Part shown: piece by piece, positions 15,135 through 23,477 of the stretch
Numbering within the stretch: position 1 is the first letter of the stretch
Layout: each line of letters starts with the position of its first letter
DNA from: an uncultured Oscillospiraceae bacterium
GTDB taxonomy: Bacteria; Bacillota; Clostridia; Oscillospirales; Ruminococcaceae
Length of the DNA stretch: 33,129 nucleotides
Direction of reading: 5' to 3'
Assembly (NCBI GenBank): GCA_910587135.1
Contig: CAJULF010000028.1
Coordinates: 1-33,129 of the forward strand
Made by a program: the position numbers and the translations under genes
The notes under the pieces: generated by a model
Databases searched by the model: none
Seen by the model: the letters and a program-made list of their open reading frames with translations, nothing else
What the model was told of the DNA's origin: nothing

Positions 15135-15824
15135 TTATTTCAGTAAATCGTTCCATTTGCGGTACTCAGGAAAATGCCGCTCCAGAAAGGCATAAAAAGC
15201 GGCGGAATGATCGTGATGCCAGTAATGTGCATACTCGTGCCATATTACCGAGAGTACCGTTTCACGCGGATATACGGCAAGCCTTATGTTTATGGAAATA
15301 TGCCCCTTATTGTAAGAACAGCTCCCCCAACGGGAGCTCATATCCTTTATCGTTATGCGCGTCGGCGGCGGGACAAGTCCGCTTTCGGACAGTTCCCGCC
15401 TGACCTGTTCGTTCAGCTCGCGGCAAAGGGCGGCAAAGCTGTCGGCTATCGTTCTTCGGATAAGCTCAAACAAATACTCATCGTCGTCGCCGCGTATGGT
15501 GAATATCCGCATTTCCGTTTCGTCAAGCACAGCGAATTCCCGTGTGCTTCTGATAATACGCACGGGGTACTCTTTTCCGAGCCAGTTCACCCTGTCGAGC
15601 GTCTGCTCACTGCGGCTTTCACGCTCACTCAATCGCTCGGCGGCGGAAAGGATATAATCCGCGCGCTGTACCAGCAGCCGCTCAATATATCCGACCGTTA
15701 CGCGGCTGCCGGCGGAGACCCGCACTATCCCGTCGGCTTTCACCCGGATATTTATGTTTCTGACCTGCTTTCGGGTAAGCTCATAGCGTATCACCCTGCC
15801 ATCGGGCAGTTTAATCTCCTTCAT
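15135..15824 (-). CDS. YgjP/SprT-like M48-type metallopeptidase-fold protein
   Basis: The 229-residue protein shows the DUF45/YgjP pattern. It has an N-terminal beta region (LPDGRVIRYELTRKQVRNINIRV), the SSRWGSCSYNKGHISINIRL segment and the zinc-binding HEYAHYWHHDHSAAFY helix (HExxH with a downstream His), ending in the typical LPEYR-like HFPEYRKWNDLL. Members resemble minimal metalloproteases, and E. coli YgjP has been linked to nucleotide phosphohydrolysis; the substrate here is unknown. ATG 15824 is chosen. The open frame extends 29 codons upstream, but those overlap folC out of frame. The two genes overlap by 14 bases, so they are coexpressed. Confidence 0.85.
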   Translation of the reverse strand: MKEIKLPDGRVIRYELTRKQVRNINIRVKADGIVRVSAGSRVTVGYIERLLVQRADYILSAAERLSERESRSEQTLDRVNWLGKEYPVRIIRSTREFAVLDETEMRIFTIRGDDDEYLFELIRRTIADSFAALCRELNEQVRRELSESGLVPPPTRITIKDMSSRWGSCSYNKGHISINIRLAVYPRETVLSVIWHEYAHYWHHDHSAAFYAFLERHFPEYRKWNDLLK

Positions 15825-17100
15825 GGCTCTCACCCGTAAGGAATTTCCTGAACTCTGCCGCCATATACAGCGAGCCTCCGATAAACAGCAGCTCCGAGTC
15901 CTCGCACGCAATAGTCAGAGCCGTTCGGATATCATGGGTAAAATATGAATTTATTCCCGCCTTTTTGCCGATATCCGCCAGAACCTCGGAGCTTACGGCA
16001 TTATCCGCGAATCCGTCGAAAAACACTGCCGCTTTGAAGCAGGGCATAATTATTTTCAGCGCGGTCTTATAATCCTTGGTGCTTATCATACCGATTATCG
16101 CGGTTTTTTCGCGGCGGTCGGCAATCAGCACCTCTTTTGCCGCAAGCATCGCCTGCGGGTTATGCCCGCCGTCGAGTATAATTTCGGGAGTATGCTTGGG
16201 AAAATACTCAAGCCGCGCGGGCAGAACCGCTCTGTGCAGTCCCGCCGCGACCTTTTCATACGGAAGTCCGACGTTCAGAGCGTTCAGCACTTCAATGGCT
16301 GTCAGCGCGTTCACCGCTTGATGAGAGCCGCACATTTTCACCCTATACTCCCTGTTTTTATAGCAAAATGCACTGCCCGTCAGCCCGCTTTCGCGCACCG
16401 TTAGCTCACGCATATCGGGAATGATCAGCCGTGCGCCCGTTTCTTCGCAGCGGCGGCGGATAACGCTCATAGCGCTTTCGGGTATACCTGCCGCGGCAAC
16501 GCAGACCCCTCCCTTGATTATCCCGCTTTTGCTTTTTGCGATTTTTTCCTCGGTATCGCCCAGAATCGCGGTATGGTCAAGCCCTATGGAGGTTATCACC
16601 GCCGCCTCGGGACAGGGTATGATATTGGTGCAGTCCAGCGTGCCGCCTATACCCGCTTCTATTACCGCGCAATCCGTGCAACGCTCCACAAAATACAGAA
16701 AGCATATCGCTGTAAGTATCTCAAACTGCGAAAAAGCGCGGTTTTCGCAGAGCTCCTCAGCCTTTCTTACCCGCTCCGCAAGCCGCGTGAAATCCTCTTT
16801 GGATATAAACTCCCCGTCTATCTCTATTCTTTCGCGTATATCCACTATATACGGCGAACTGAACCGTCCCGTTTTATACCCGCTCTCCGTCAGCGCCGCT
16901 GCGATATACTCCGTCACCGATCCTTTTCCGTTAGTACCGGCGACGTGTATGCAGCGAAGGCGCTTTTCGGGGCTGCCCAGCTTTTCCGACAACGCCGAAA
17001 AGCGCGTCAGATCGGTCACCGACGCGCCCTGCTTTGAGAAGGACGACAAATACTCCAGACTTTCCGGATAGGAGCGTATCTCCCTTAATTCATTCCGCAC
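15811..17100 (-). CDS. folC: Bifunctional folylpolyglutamate synthase / dihydrofolate synthase
   Basis: FolC adds L-glutamate to dihydropteroate and then extends the polyglutamate tail of folates, using ATP. The 429-residue length is normal. The Mur-ligase fold is evident: the ATP loop HVAGTNGKGSV, the FSSPYIVDIRERI folate loop, ITSIGLDHTAILG, and the C-terminal LEYFPKHTPEIILDGGHNPQA. The start is GTG 17100, nine bases after an AAGGA site. It overlaps the end of the 53-aa membrane protein gene by 16 bases, and its own 3' end overlaps the YgjP-like gene, so the three form a compact operon. No other folate gene is in the window. Confidence 0.94.
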   Translation of the reverse strand: MRNELREIRSYPESLEYLSSFSKQGASVTDLTRFSALSEKLGSPEKRLRCIHVAGTNGKGSVTEYIAAALTESGYKTGRFSSPYIVDIRERIEIDGEFISKEDFTRLAERVRKAEELCENRAFSQFEILTAICFLYFVERCTDCAVIEAGIGGTLDCTNIIPCPEAAVITSIGLDHTAILGDTEEKIAKSKSGIIKGGVCVAAAGIPESAMSVIRRRCEETGARLIIPDMRELTVRESGLTGSAFCYKNREYRVKMCGSHQAVNALTAIEVLNALNVGLPYEKVAAGLHRAVLPARLEYFPKHTPEIILDGGHNPQAMLAAKEVLIADRREKTAIIGMISTKDYKTALKIIMPCFKAAVFFDGFADNAVSSEVLADIGKKAGINSYFTHDIRTALTIACEDSELLFIGGSLYMAAEFRKFLTGESHEGD

Positions 17101-17246
17101 TCGTCATAATCCTTCCACTTTTCATTATACCTGAACTCGTCCGCGAGCTTAAGGCATATATATGCCACCGCGCCCGCAACTATAAGCACCGCGCCGATTA
17201 TCGGCAGAATCGTCTTCGCAAACGGACCAACTTTCTTCTTGTTCAT
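17085..17246 (-). CDS. Small single-span membrane protein (53 aa) upstream of folC
   Basis: A basic start (MNKKKVGPFAK) leads into one membrane helix (TILPIIGAVLIVAGAVAYIC, about residues 12-31). A short charged tail ends in YNEKWKDYDECGMN. I do not recognise a family. The ribosome site AAGGAG lies 6 bases ahead of ATG 17246, and the reading frame is clean. The stop codon lies inside the first codons of folC (16-base overlap), which suggests translational coupling. Its ribosome site is the end of family B' repeat B8. It is too short for many gene callers. Confidence 0.7.
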   Translation of the reverse strand: MNKKKVGPFAKTILPIIGAVLIVAGAVAYICLKLADEFRYNEKWKDYDECGMN

Positions 17247-17251
17247 ATTAA

Positions 17252-17390
17252 CTCCTTATTTAAAAAATTCAAAATTTCCACCGGATATACTCCGCTTCAC
17301 TTCGTTCCGCTGCGCATGCCCGGCGGAAACCGCGCAGCATTTGCCGTTCGGCAAATGCGCGCTTTTTGAAATTTCATGCATGGGCGGAAT
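17252..17390 (-). repeat. Family B' repeat supplying the ribosome site of the 53-aa gene (B8)
   Basis: On the minus strand it reads CCGCCCATGCATGAAATTTC, then stem GCATTTGCCG/CGGCAAATGC, then the conserved loop CTCCGCTTCACTTCGTTCCG (in plus-strand sense, 17290-17309). Paired TTTCC-a-CCGG and CCGG-c-GGAAA bracket the loop. It ends GGAAATTTTGAATTTTTTAAATAAGGAG, whose last six bases form the ribosome site. Confidence 0.72.
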
Positions 17391-17476
17391 GTGCTCTTTG
17401 TTGTGTGCTGTCCTACAGCTTGGACGTTATGCTGCTCTTACCAGAACGCTTTTTGACGATGAGGGACATATCGCGG

Positions 17477-18325
17477 CTATCCGTCCTTTTCGGACATAAG
17501 TAACCTGTATATTTCCTGCTTGGGAACTCCCGTTGCTTTTGCCGCCTTTTTGCAGGCCTCCGAGAGCTTATCTCCCCCCACGGCATAGCCGCGTGCAAGC
17601 TCCGCTGCCTGCTCTGCCGTGGGCTTTTCCGAAGCGGGACGCCTGCCCTCTATCACCACGACATACTCTCCGCGCGGCTCAAGCTCATCGTAATACCGCG
17701 CAAGCTCCGACAGGCTGCCGCGGATCACCTCCTCATGCAGCTTGGTAAGCTCCCTGCACAGCGCCGCGGAGCGCTCACCGCCCAAAGCGGCTTCCATATC
17801 CGACAGCGTCTGCCTTATTTTATGCGGAGCCTCATAAAAAACCAACGTATGTGGAAGCTCCGCTATCTCTGCCAGCCGCTCGCTTCTCTCCCGCTTATTT
17901 ACGGGCAGAAATCCCTCAAACGCAAACCGCGCGGTATCTATGCCCGAAACGGCTACTGCCGCTACCGCCGCGTTACAGCCGGGTATGACCTCAACGGCTA
18001 TGCCCATCTCGCCGCACCGCTTTACCAGCAGCACTCCGGGGTCGGATATGCACGGCATTCCCGCGTCGCTTACCAGCGCCACGTTCTTACCCTCGCACAG
18101 CAGCTCCAGAATTTTCGCGCTTTTTTCCGCCTCGTGCGGCTTATAGTAGCTCAGAAGCGGTTTCCTTATCCCGAAGTGGGTCAGCAGCCGCAGAGTTACC
18201 CGCGTATCCTCTGCGGCGATGTAATCCGCTTTTTCCAGTGCCTCAATCCCGCGCGGGCTGAAATCCGATAAATTACCTATCGGCGTTCCCACCACCGACA
18301 GCCTGCCCATGCCCTCATTACTCAT
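17477..18325 (-). CDS. rsmI: 16S rRNA (cytidine(1402)-2'-O)-methyltransferase
   Basis: RsmI 2'-O-methylates C1402 in the decoding centre of 16S rRNA using S-adenosylmethionine. The 282-residue protein has the tetrapyrrole-methylase fold signature: VVGTPIGNLSDFSPRGIEAL, AAEDTRVTLRLLTHFGI, ALVSDAGMPCISDPG, IPGCNAAVAA and FEGFLP. A C-terminal helical extension ends in IYRLLMSEKDG. The first ATG (18325) overlaps trmN6 by 8 bases; an internal ATG five codons later, next to GAGGGC, is an equally possible start. It lies directly downstream of the tRNA methyltransferase gene, forming a small RNA-modification operon. Confidence 0.94.
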   Translation of the reverse strand: MSNEGMGRLSVVGTPIGNLSDFSPRGIEALEKADYIAAEDTRVTLRLLTHFGIRKPLLSYYKPHEAEKSAKILELLCEGKNVALVSDAGMPCISDPGVLLVKRCGEMGIAVEVIPGCNAAVAAVAVSGIDTARFAFEGFLPVNKRERSERLAEIAELPHTLVFYEAPHKIRQTLSDMEAALGGERSAALCRELTKLHEEVIRGSLSELARYYDELEPRGEYVVVIEGRRPASEKPTAEQAAELARGYAVGGDKLSEACKKAAKATGVPKQEIYRLLMSEKDG

Positions 18326-19028
18326 AAAGTCTTGAATACTCCTCGGTATACGACTTGTCGTCGTTTCGCAGTATCATCGGCTTCTCCACTATCATACCCG
18401 ATTTCGCGCCCTTTTTTCCCGTGACAAGAAACAGCCACGGCTTATCCAGGATACTGTTATGCACAAAGGTTATACTTTTAGGCTCTATCTTGTTTTCCCT
18501 CATGGAGTTTATCACGTCCGAAAGTCGCTCGGGACGATGGCACATTTTCAGCAGTCCGCCGTATTTCAGCAGCTGCCCCGCCGTATGGCATACGTCATCC
18601 ACCGTGCACATCAGCTCATGCCGCGCGATAGCCTGCGGCTTCGCCAGCTTCTCATACCCCGACCCGCTGGTCATATACGGCGGGTTCGCTGTAACTATAT
18701 CCACCGTTTCATACGCCATCAGGGTCTGCGGCATATTCCTCAGATCCGCCAATATGGGCTGTACCGTGTTCTCCAGACCGTTCTCTGCAACAGTCTTGCT
18801 AAGCAGCTCTATTGCCTCCTCCTGTATATCCACCGCGTATATCAGATGCGGCTTTACGTTCTTGCAGAATATCAGCGGGATTATTCCGCAGCCGGTGCAA
18901 AGGTCGCACACAATGCTGTCGGGCTTTACACCCGCATAATACGCAAGCAGAAACGCGTCCGTACCGAACCGATGATCGTCCGAAACGTACATCTTGATCT
19001 TTCCAAGCTGAAATGCTTCCGTTCTCAT
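18318..19028 (-). CDS. trmN6: tRNA1(Val) (adenine(37)-N6)-methyltransferase-like protein (TrmN6)
   Basis: This 236-residue SAM-dependent methyltransferase begins with the family-typical LGKIKMYVSDDHRFGTDAFLLA. It has motif I DLCTGCGIIPLIF, the acidic end of strand 2 (YAVDIQEEA) and catalytic NPPY in VTANPPYMTSG, the hallmark of exocyclic-amine N6-adenine methylation. E. coli TrmN6 (YfiC) modifies A37 of tRNA1(Val). The family is clear, but the exact tRNA target in this organism is inferred. The ATG at 19028 follows AAGGAGAGGGAA, whose AAGGAG lies at the end of a family B' repeat. rsmI overlaps its 3' end. Confidence 0.9.
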   Translation of the reverse strand: MRTEAFQLGKIKMYVSDDHRFGTDAFLLAYYAGVKPDSIVCDLCTGCGIIPLIFCKNVKPHLIYAVDIQEEAIELLSKTVAENGLENTVQPILADLRNMPQTLMAYETVDIVTANPPYMTSGSGYEKLAKPQAIARHELMCTVDDVCHTAGQLLKYGGLLKMCHRPERLSDVINSMRENKIEPKSITFVHNSILDKPWLFLVTGKKGAKSGMIVEKPMILRNDDKSYTEEYSRLYE

Positions 19029-19034
19029 TTCCCT

Positions 19035-19166
19035 CTCCTTATTTTAAATTTTTTCCCGCACCGTGCAAGCTGCGCTTGCACTACCGCGCTCCGAAAACTC
19101 CGCTCCACTTCGTTCCGCTATGTTTTCGGAGCTTGTTGCGGGAAAAATCCTGCATGGGCGAAACGC
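19035..19166 (-). repeat. Family B' repeat supplying the trmN6 ribosome site (B9)
   Basis: In plus-strand sense it holds a perfect 11-bp stem GCTCCGAAAAC (19088-19098) / GTTTTCGGAGC (19122-19132) around the conserved loop TCCGCTCCACTTCGTTCCGC. An 8-bp stem GTGCAAGC (19063-19070) / GCTTGCAC (19074-19081) lies beside it. On the minus strand it starts CGCCCATGCAGGA and ends TTTAAAATAAGGAG, the ribosome site of trmN6. Confidence 0.72.
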
Positions 19167-19247
19167 TCCTGCATTTTTAAAGCGCCTATAAACGCGCGTT
19201 TTTTGTTTCTCAGAGCCGAACGCTGCTTTTGTCTTGCAGCTGCATGG

Positions 19248-20621
19248 CTACCCTATAATTATATTTCCGTCGGGCAAAACGATGTTCTTCCTGTTTGTGC
19301 TGTTCATTATCAGCGACAATATCAGCGATACGGGACCCACTCTCCCGATAAACATCGTAACTATCAGCAGACCTTTGCCCGCGTAGCCCGTTACCGCCGC
19401 CGCGCCCGCGCTGAGTCCCGCCGTAGAAAACGCGGATATCGCGTCGAACAGACACTGAACCGCTCCGACGCCGCTTTCCGAAGCGCCCTCGGGTATTGAA
19501 AAATACAGCGCCGAAAAGCATATCAGCACCGCGAACATGGACAGCACCGACATTACCAGCGTTCTGTAAACCACCAGCTTGTCGATCTTATGACGGAATA
19601 TCTCTACATCGCTCTTATTCTTTATGTAGCTTACCACCGTCATTATCATTACCAGCAGCGTTGTCACCTTTATGCCGCCGCCCATTGAAGCGGGAGCTAC
19701 ACCCACAAACATAAGCAGCGACGTTCCAAGCTGCGAAAACTCCGACATACTCTCCATAGGTATTGACGCGAATCCTGCCGTGCGCGTGGTTACCGAAGTG
19801 AAAAACGCGTTAAGCAGTTTTTCGCCGAAATTCATTTCGCCTAAAGTTGCGGGATTGTTCCACTCCGTCAGCAGATAAAATGCCGTCCCCGCCGCTATGA
19901 GCGCTCCCGACATCACCAGCACCGCCCGCGTATGCAATGTGAGCTTTTTGGTGGAGCGTAGATTCTGGAAATTCTCCCATACGATAAATCCAAGACCGCC
20001 GATAATGATAAGCAGCGCTATGGTTATCAGCACAATCGGATCGTCGTTTACCGTAATAAGGCTGGTGTTGGGAGCGTCAGTTCCCATCAGGTCAAAGCCG
20101 GCGTTGCAGAACGCGGTAATGCTCATAAAAACGCTCATCCACACCCCGTATACCCCATAACGCGGAACAAAAACCGTCATCATTATCAGCGCGCCGCAAA
20201 GCTCGAAAATCAGCGAATACTTTATAATACTTATGAGTATGCGCCGTCCTCCCACAAAGGAGTTTTCGGACAGCTCTCCCGCCACGTTCTTCAGCGTTCT
20301 GTAACCGAGCTTTTTGCCTGCGGCTACGTTAAAAAATGTGATGAGCGTTACAAATCCCAATCCTCCGACCTGAACCAGCAGCGCTATCACGATCTGCCCG
20401 AACAGCGACCAGTGGGAGTAGGTATCCGCCACTGTCAGCCCCGTAACGCAGGTTGCGGATGTGGCGGTAAAAAGGCAGTCGAACAGCGAGGTAAAGCTTC
20501 GGGACCTTGATGATATCGGAAGGCACAGCAGTACCGTTCCCACCGCAATTATCACCAGAAATCCCACCACAAGGGTTCTTGCGGGATTTACCCGCTTGTT
20601 TTCCTTTTCTATTATAGGCAT
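19248..20621 (-). CDS. TrkH/KtrB family potassium uptake channel subunit
   Basis: The 457-residue integral membrane protein has the four pore-loop motifs of the superfamily in order: ATCVTGLTV, TAFCNAGFDLMG, TSVTTRTAGFASI and FSTAGLS. The conserved GVAPASMGGGIKVTT segment before the last repeat is also present. It would move K+ (possibly with Na+) across the cytoplasmic membrane. Length and lack of long extra helices resemble KtrB more than E. coli TrkH. The gating RCK partner (KtrA/TrkA) is not in this window. ATG 20621 follows GGAAAGGAAG. The trmN6-rsmI pair lies downstream beyond repeat B9. Confidence 0.92.
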   Translation of the reverse strand: MPIIEKENKRVNPARTLVVGFLVIIAVGTVLLCLPISSRSRSFTSLFDCLFTATSATCVTGLTVADTYSHWSLFGQIVIALLVQVGGLGFVTLITFFNVAAGKKLGYRTLKNVAGELSENSFVGGRRILISIIKYSLIFELCGALIMMTVFVPRYGVYGVWMSVFMSITAFCNAGFDLMGTDAPNTSLITVNDDPIVLITIALLIIIGGLGFIVWENFQNLRSTKKLTLHTRAVLVMSGALIAAGTAFYLLTEWNNPATLGEMNFGEKLLNAFFTSVTTRTAGFASIPMESMSEFSQLGTSLLMFVGVAPASMGGGIKVTTLLVMIMTVVSYIKNKSDVEIFRHKIDKLVVYRTLVMSVLSMFAVLICFSALYFSIPEGASESGVGAVQCLFDAISAFSTAGLSAGAAAVTGYAGKGLLIVTMFIGRVGPVSLILSLIMNSTNRKNIVLPDGNIIIG

Positions 20622-20660
20622 CGGGAGGGCTTCCTTTCCTTAACGGCTTTTCCGATTTTA

Positions 20661-20820
20661 AGCAACACAGCGCAAAGCCTGTGCGCAGATCGCGCCGTCA
20701 GATTTTTCGTCGGATCATACAAGCCCGACGCTGACGGGCTGACGTCCGCCAATAAAGACTTGCGCAAGATGTCGAAAATATAAGAGCAATATGCGTACAG
20801 GGGCTTTGTGAAGCGCTGCC
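20661..20820 (-). repeat. Family A long repeat, copy A3 (degenerate, 160 bp)
   Basis: Read in this orientation it aligns along its length with the reverse complement of A1/A2: AGCAACACAGCGCAAAGCC, GTGCGCAGATCGCGCCGTCAG, CTGACGGGCTGACGTCCGCC, AAATATAAGAGCAATATGCG, and ends GCTTTGTGAAGCGCTGCC. TTTA flanks both ends. It lies between the GT-C-like gene and trkH and is more diverged than the other long copies. Confidence 0.75.
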
Positions 20821-20821
20821 T

Positions 20822-23155
20822 TTATTCGGCGGCTTCATAGCTGCGTTTAATTGTAAGGCTGTCGACCTCTATCGGCTCGCCGCTTGTGCCGCTCAGCTTA
20901 AAGCGGACGTTCTCGGTTTTTCCGCTTATTGCCGCCTTTACGCAAAGCGTATCTTCCGTCTGCTCGACTATCTCATACTCCATATTGTCCGCGCCCTTAT
21001 TGCTTGTAAGGGATATTCTTCCGCGGTCTACTCCCCTGCCGTTCACAATAAACATATAGCTTCCCGCTAGCGGCAGATTTACATAATCCGTATACACAGC
21101 CGCTCCGCCCGGAACAATGGCGGTCACGCCCGAATTTTCGGGAATATCGTAATTTACGTTTCCGCCCTCGGAAAGTCCCGTTTTCTGCACGTTCGTGGTG
21201 GACGGAAGATCGGCGGCAGCATAGGTGATCTCACCCTCCGCCGCTACTCTCAGACCCTTTGCGCGCAGCTTTTCGGCTGCCTCGGCATTGCCCGCGTAGA
21301 CCTGCATATCCGCTGCCGCGCTGCCAACAAGGTATATACCCTTTACCTGCGTCGCCAGTACATCAGAATCTGTCGCAATGATAATATCGGGCAGCGTATC
21401 CAGCTTTCTCAGCCCGGACGCAGTGCTGACAATCTTCACATCTAAATCCGGGTAAAGGAACTGACCTTTGACATAGCGCTCTCTTGTGAGGTTGCAGCAG
21501 GTAACGCTGTCAAAATCGCCGTACACAAGCTCTAACGCCGCGTTTATCTTGTTTGCTCCGCTCGCGGCATTCCTGCTTTGCGGAACAGTATAGCACACAT
21601 AGCCGTATATACCGCTGTACAGCAGAAGCGCCGCAAGCGGAACGGAAAAGAAAACCTGTATTTTTTTGTCGTTCCTCCTGATTATCCCTACCAGTATCCA
21701 CAAAAACAACATTGACATTGTGGTAATTATTATTTTGATAAAGCTCTCCTGTGTAAGCAGCGCCCTCATTCCCTCTCCGTAACGGAGCGGAGCTATATTC
21801 ATTATCATAGCGCTTACAAACCTGTCCGCGCTTGTGACGACCGGCATTACCCACAGCGCAGTCATAACGTTTATTGCCGAGGCAACGCACATTGAGATAA
21901 AATAATGAACCGTTCCGACAAGATTTTTATATATCGCCGCAAGTCCCGCCAGTATGGCTATGGGGTAGAATATCTCGGTGTATCTGCCGTATATCATGGT
22001 ATCGCCGCGCTCCGTAAGCAGCGACGAGGTCGCCTTGAAGCAAACGCTCACCACAAATATCGCGCCCATCACCAGCAGCGTGAACCACATGAACACCGCC
22101 GTATTTTTGTCAATTGGCATGCCGCTCTCCGCGGATTGCTCCGCGCCGGAAAGCACGCTTTTTTTCGGGCGCCTTCTGTAATAAAGGATTATCGAAGAAA
22201 CTACCGCCACTATGCATATCGCACCAAAGCCCCATGTTGAAGAGATAAAGTAGAAGAGGTGTCCCACAAGCGTATTGAGGAAATTTTCCCCCGAAACGCC
22301 CTCGGCAAGCCCCGCTCCGCCGTCGCCCACCTCAAATAGCCTCGACAGCATTTTCTCAATGGTGTTGGTGGGAGTTACACCGTCGTCCACTCTCCACAGT
22401 ATGCTCTGGACCCGGTGCTTTATAAAATAATCCCCCGCAAAACCCAGAACAGCCGCGCCGAAAAATCCCGTGAAACAGAATATACGGGTTTTTCTCATTG
22501 AAAAGAACACCACAAGCTGCAAAACTATTCCCGCAGCCAGCAGTGCCAGCATTCTGCCGTGTGTAGCGTAAGCCGCCACAAGCGTAAGTCCGCCCAGCAC
22601 CGAGAATATCTGCTTTGACGCCTTTCCCTTTGCGTTAAGCCCTCTGAAGATAAGCAGCGCGAACACCCATATCAGCAGTATGCACATGGATTCGTTCCAT
22701 GTGTATTTTGTGAGAAGCATATAAGCGGGATACCACCCGCAAATCAGCGCGAAAAGCACCGAAAAGCAGCGCTTTATCCCGAACTCCCTGCTCGATATCC
22801 AATAAGCGATGACCGGCACAAAGCTGACAAGCACTCCGTTGATTATCAGCATTATCCTGTACCGCATATAGGGATCGTCCGTCATGCCGAAAACCGGAAT
22901 ATAGAAAAGGCTTTGAAAATACCCGTAATATCCTCCCGTGCATACCGTGTCGTGCCAGTTATAACCGTTTGCAAGTGCGGCGACCGCCGTAACGCTGTAT
23001 TCGTCGGGAGTAAGATTGAAAATTGTAGTACACAGCGTCATCAATATATGAATTACCAGCGTTACGGCATAAAGCGCGGGGACTATTATATAATCCGCTT
23101 TCGCGCCGGACTCCCTCGCGCCGCGTATCCGTCCCGTTTCTTCAGTAAGCTCCAT
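20822..23155 (-). CDS. Large polytopic GT-C-fold-like glycosyltransferase or flippase-type protein (777 aa)
   Basis: The first ~530 residues hold about 11-13 membrane helices. An acidic motif in the first outer loop, NLTPDEYSVTA (Asp-Glu, about residues 50-60), resembles the catalytic region of GT-C (GT39/ArnT-like) enzymes that use lipid-linked sugars. A further TKYTWNESM loop follows. The C-terminal ~240 residues are beta-rich and probably extracellular (INGRGVDRGRISL, ENVRFKLSGTSG), perhaps carbohydrate-binding. Its N-terminal half is clearly paralogous to the protein encoded at 23478-25370. With the GT2 gene upstream it suggests decoration of a surface glycan; substrate and activity are inferred. 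A hairpin separates its ribosome site from the start ATG at 23155. Confidence 0.7.
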   Translation of the reverse strand: MELTEETGRIRGARESGAKADYIIVPALYAVTLVIHILMTLCTTIFNLTPDEYSVTAVAALANGYNWHDTVCTGGYYGYFQSLFYIPVFGMTDDPYMRYRIMLIINGVLVSFVPVIAYWISSREFGIKRCFSVLFALICGWYPAYMLLTKYTWNESMCILLIWVFALLIFRGLNAKGKASKQIFSVLGGLTLVAAYATHGRMLALLAAGIVLQLVVFFSMRKTRIFCFTGFFGAAVLGFAGDYFIKHRVQSILWRVDDGVTPTNTIEKMLSRLFEVGDGGAGLAEGVSGENFLNTLVGHLFYFISSTWGFGAICIVAVVSSIILYYRRRPKKSVLSGAEQSAESGMPIDKNTAVFMWFTLLVMGAIFVVSVCFKATSSLLTERGDTMIYGRYTEIFYPIAILAGLAAIYKNLVGTVHYFISMCVASAINVMTALWVMPVVTSADRFVSAMIMNIAPLRYGEGMRALLTQESFIKIIITTMSMLFLWILVGIIRRNDKKIQVFFSVPLAALLLYSGIYGYVCYTVPQSRNAASGANKINAALELVYGDFDSVTCCNLTRERYVKGQFLYPDLDVKIVSTASGLRKLDTLPDIIIATDSDVLATQVKGIYLVGSAAADMQVYAGNAEAAEKLRAKGLRVAAEGEITYAAADLPSTTNVQKTGLSEGGNVNYDIPENSGVTAIVPGGAAVYTDYVNLPLAGSYMFIVNGRGVDRGRISLTSNKGADNMEYEIVEQTEDTLCVKAAISGKTENVRFKLSGTSGEPIEVDSLTIKRSYEAAE

Positions 23156-23189
23156 TATGACTATGCTCCCTAAGGGGAGCGCCTCCTTT
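23153..23189 (-). promoter_or_regulatory. Shine-Dalgarno - hairpin - start codon arrangement (H3)
   Basis: On the minus strand AAAGGAGG (23182-23189) is followed after 1 base by the perfect stem GCTCCC/GGGAGC (23165-23180, 4-base loop), then 9 bases and ATG (23153-23155). Linear spacing is 26 bases and folded spacing 10. It is the cleanest of the three examples. Confidence 0.65.
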
Positions 23190-23227
23190 CATGGGTTGAC
23201 CCAAGGGGTATAGGGTTGTTTATTTAG

Positions 23228-23274
23228 GGCAGCATCGCACCAAGCCCATGTTTTGCGCTTTGCGTGGTGCTGCC
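23228..23274 (+). repeat. Family A short palindromic repeat (47 bp), second copy
   Basis: GGCAGCATCGCAC...GTGGTGCTGCC, flanked by TTTA on the left and TTAA on the right. It has the same length as the copy at 3444-3490 and aligns with its reverse complement with scattered changes, several of them paired. It lies between the two GT-C-like paralogues. Confidence 0.75.
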
Positions 23275-23317
23275 TTAATTTTTATGTGGTGATGTTCAGC
23301 TTCATTTATGACTTTTG

Positions 23318-23474
23318 GGCATCTCTAAAAACCGATTTGAAAAGGCAAAATTGACAGAGTGCGTTGGCTGCAAGGAAAGCCGGCGAAGCAAGGCTTGATG
23401 CCTTGAGAGGAGGTTTGACGACGCAGACGGCATGCGCTGACAATTTTGGCTCAAACAAGGTTTTTAGAGGTGCC
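23318..23474. repeat. Family C MITE-like element (157 bp)
   Basis: The ends are GGGCATCTCTAAAAACC and GGTTTTTAGAGGTGCCC, a 17-base inverted repeat with one mismatch. The pairing continues inward imperfectly (GGCAAAATTGACAG near 23342 against CTGACAATTTTGGC near 23440). It has no coding content. It ends three bases before the stop codon of the adjacent gene, so it may form part of that gene's 3' untranslated end. Confidence 0.75.
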
Positions 23475-23477
23475 CTT

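Noticed and set aside
18459..19499. A 346-residue plus-strand frame
   Set aside because: It lies opposite trmN6, repeat B9 and the 3' end of trkH; composition is atypical and there is no domain.
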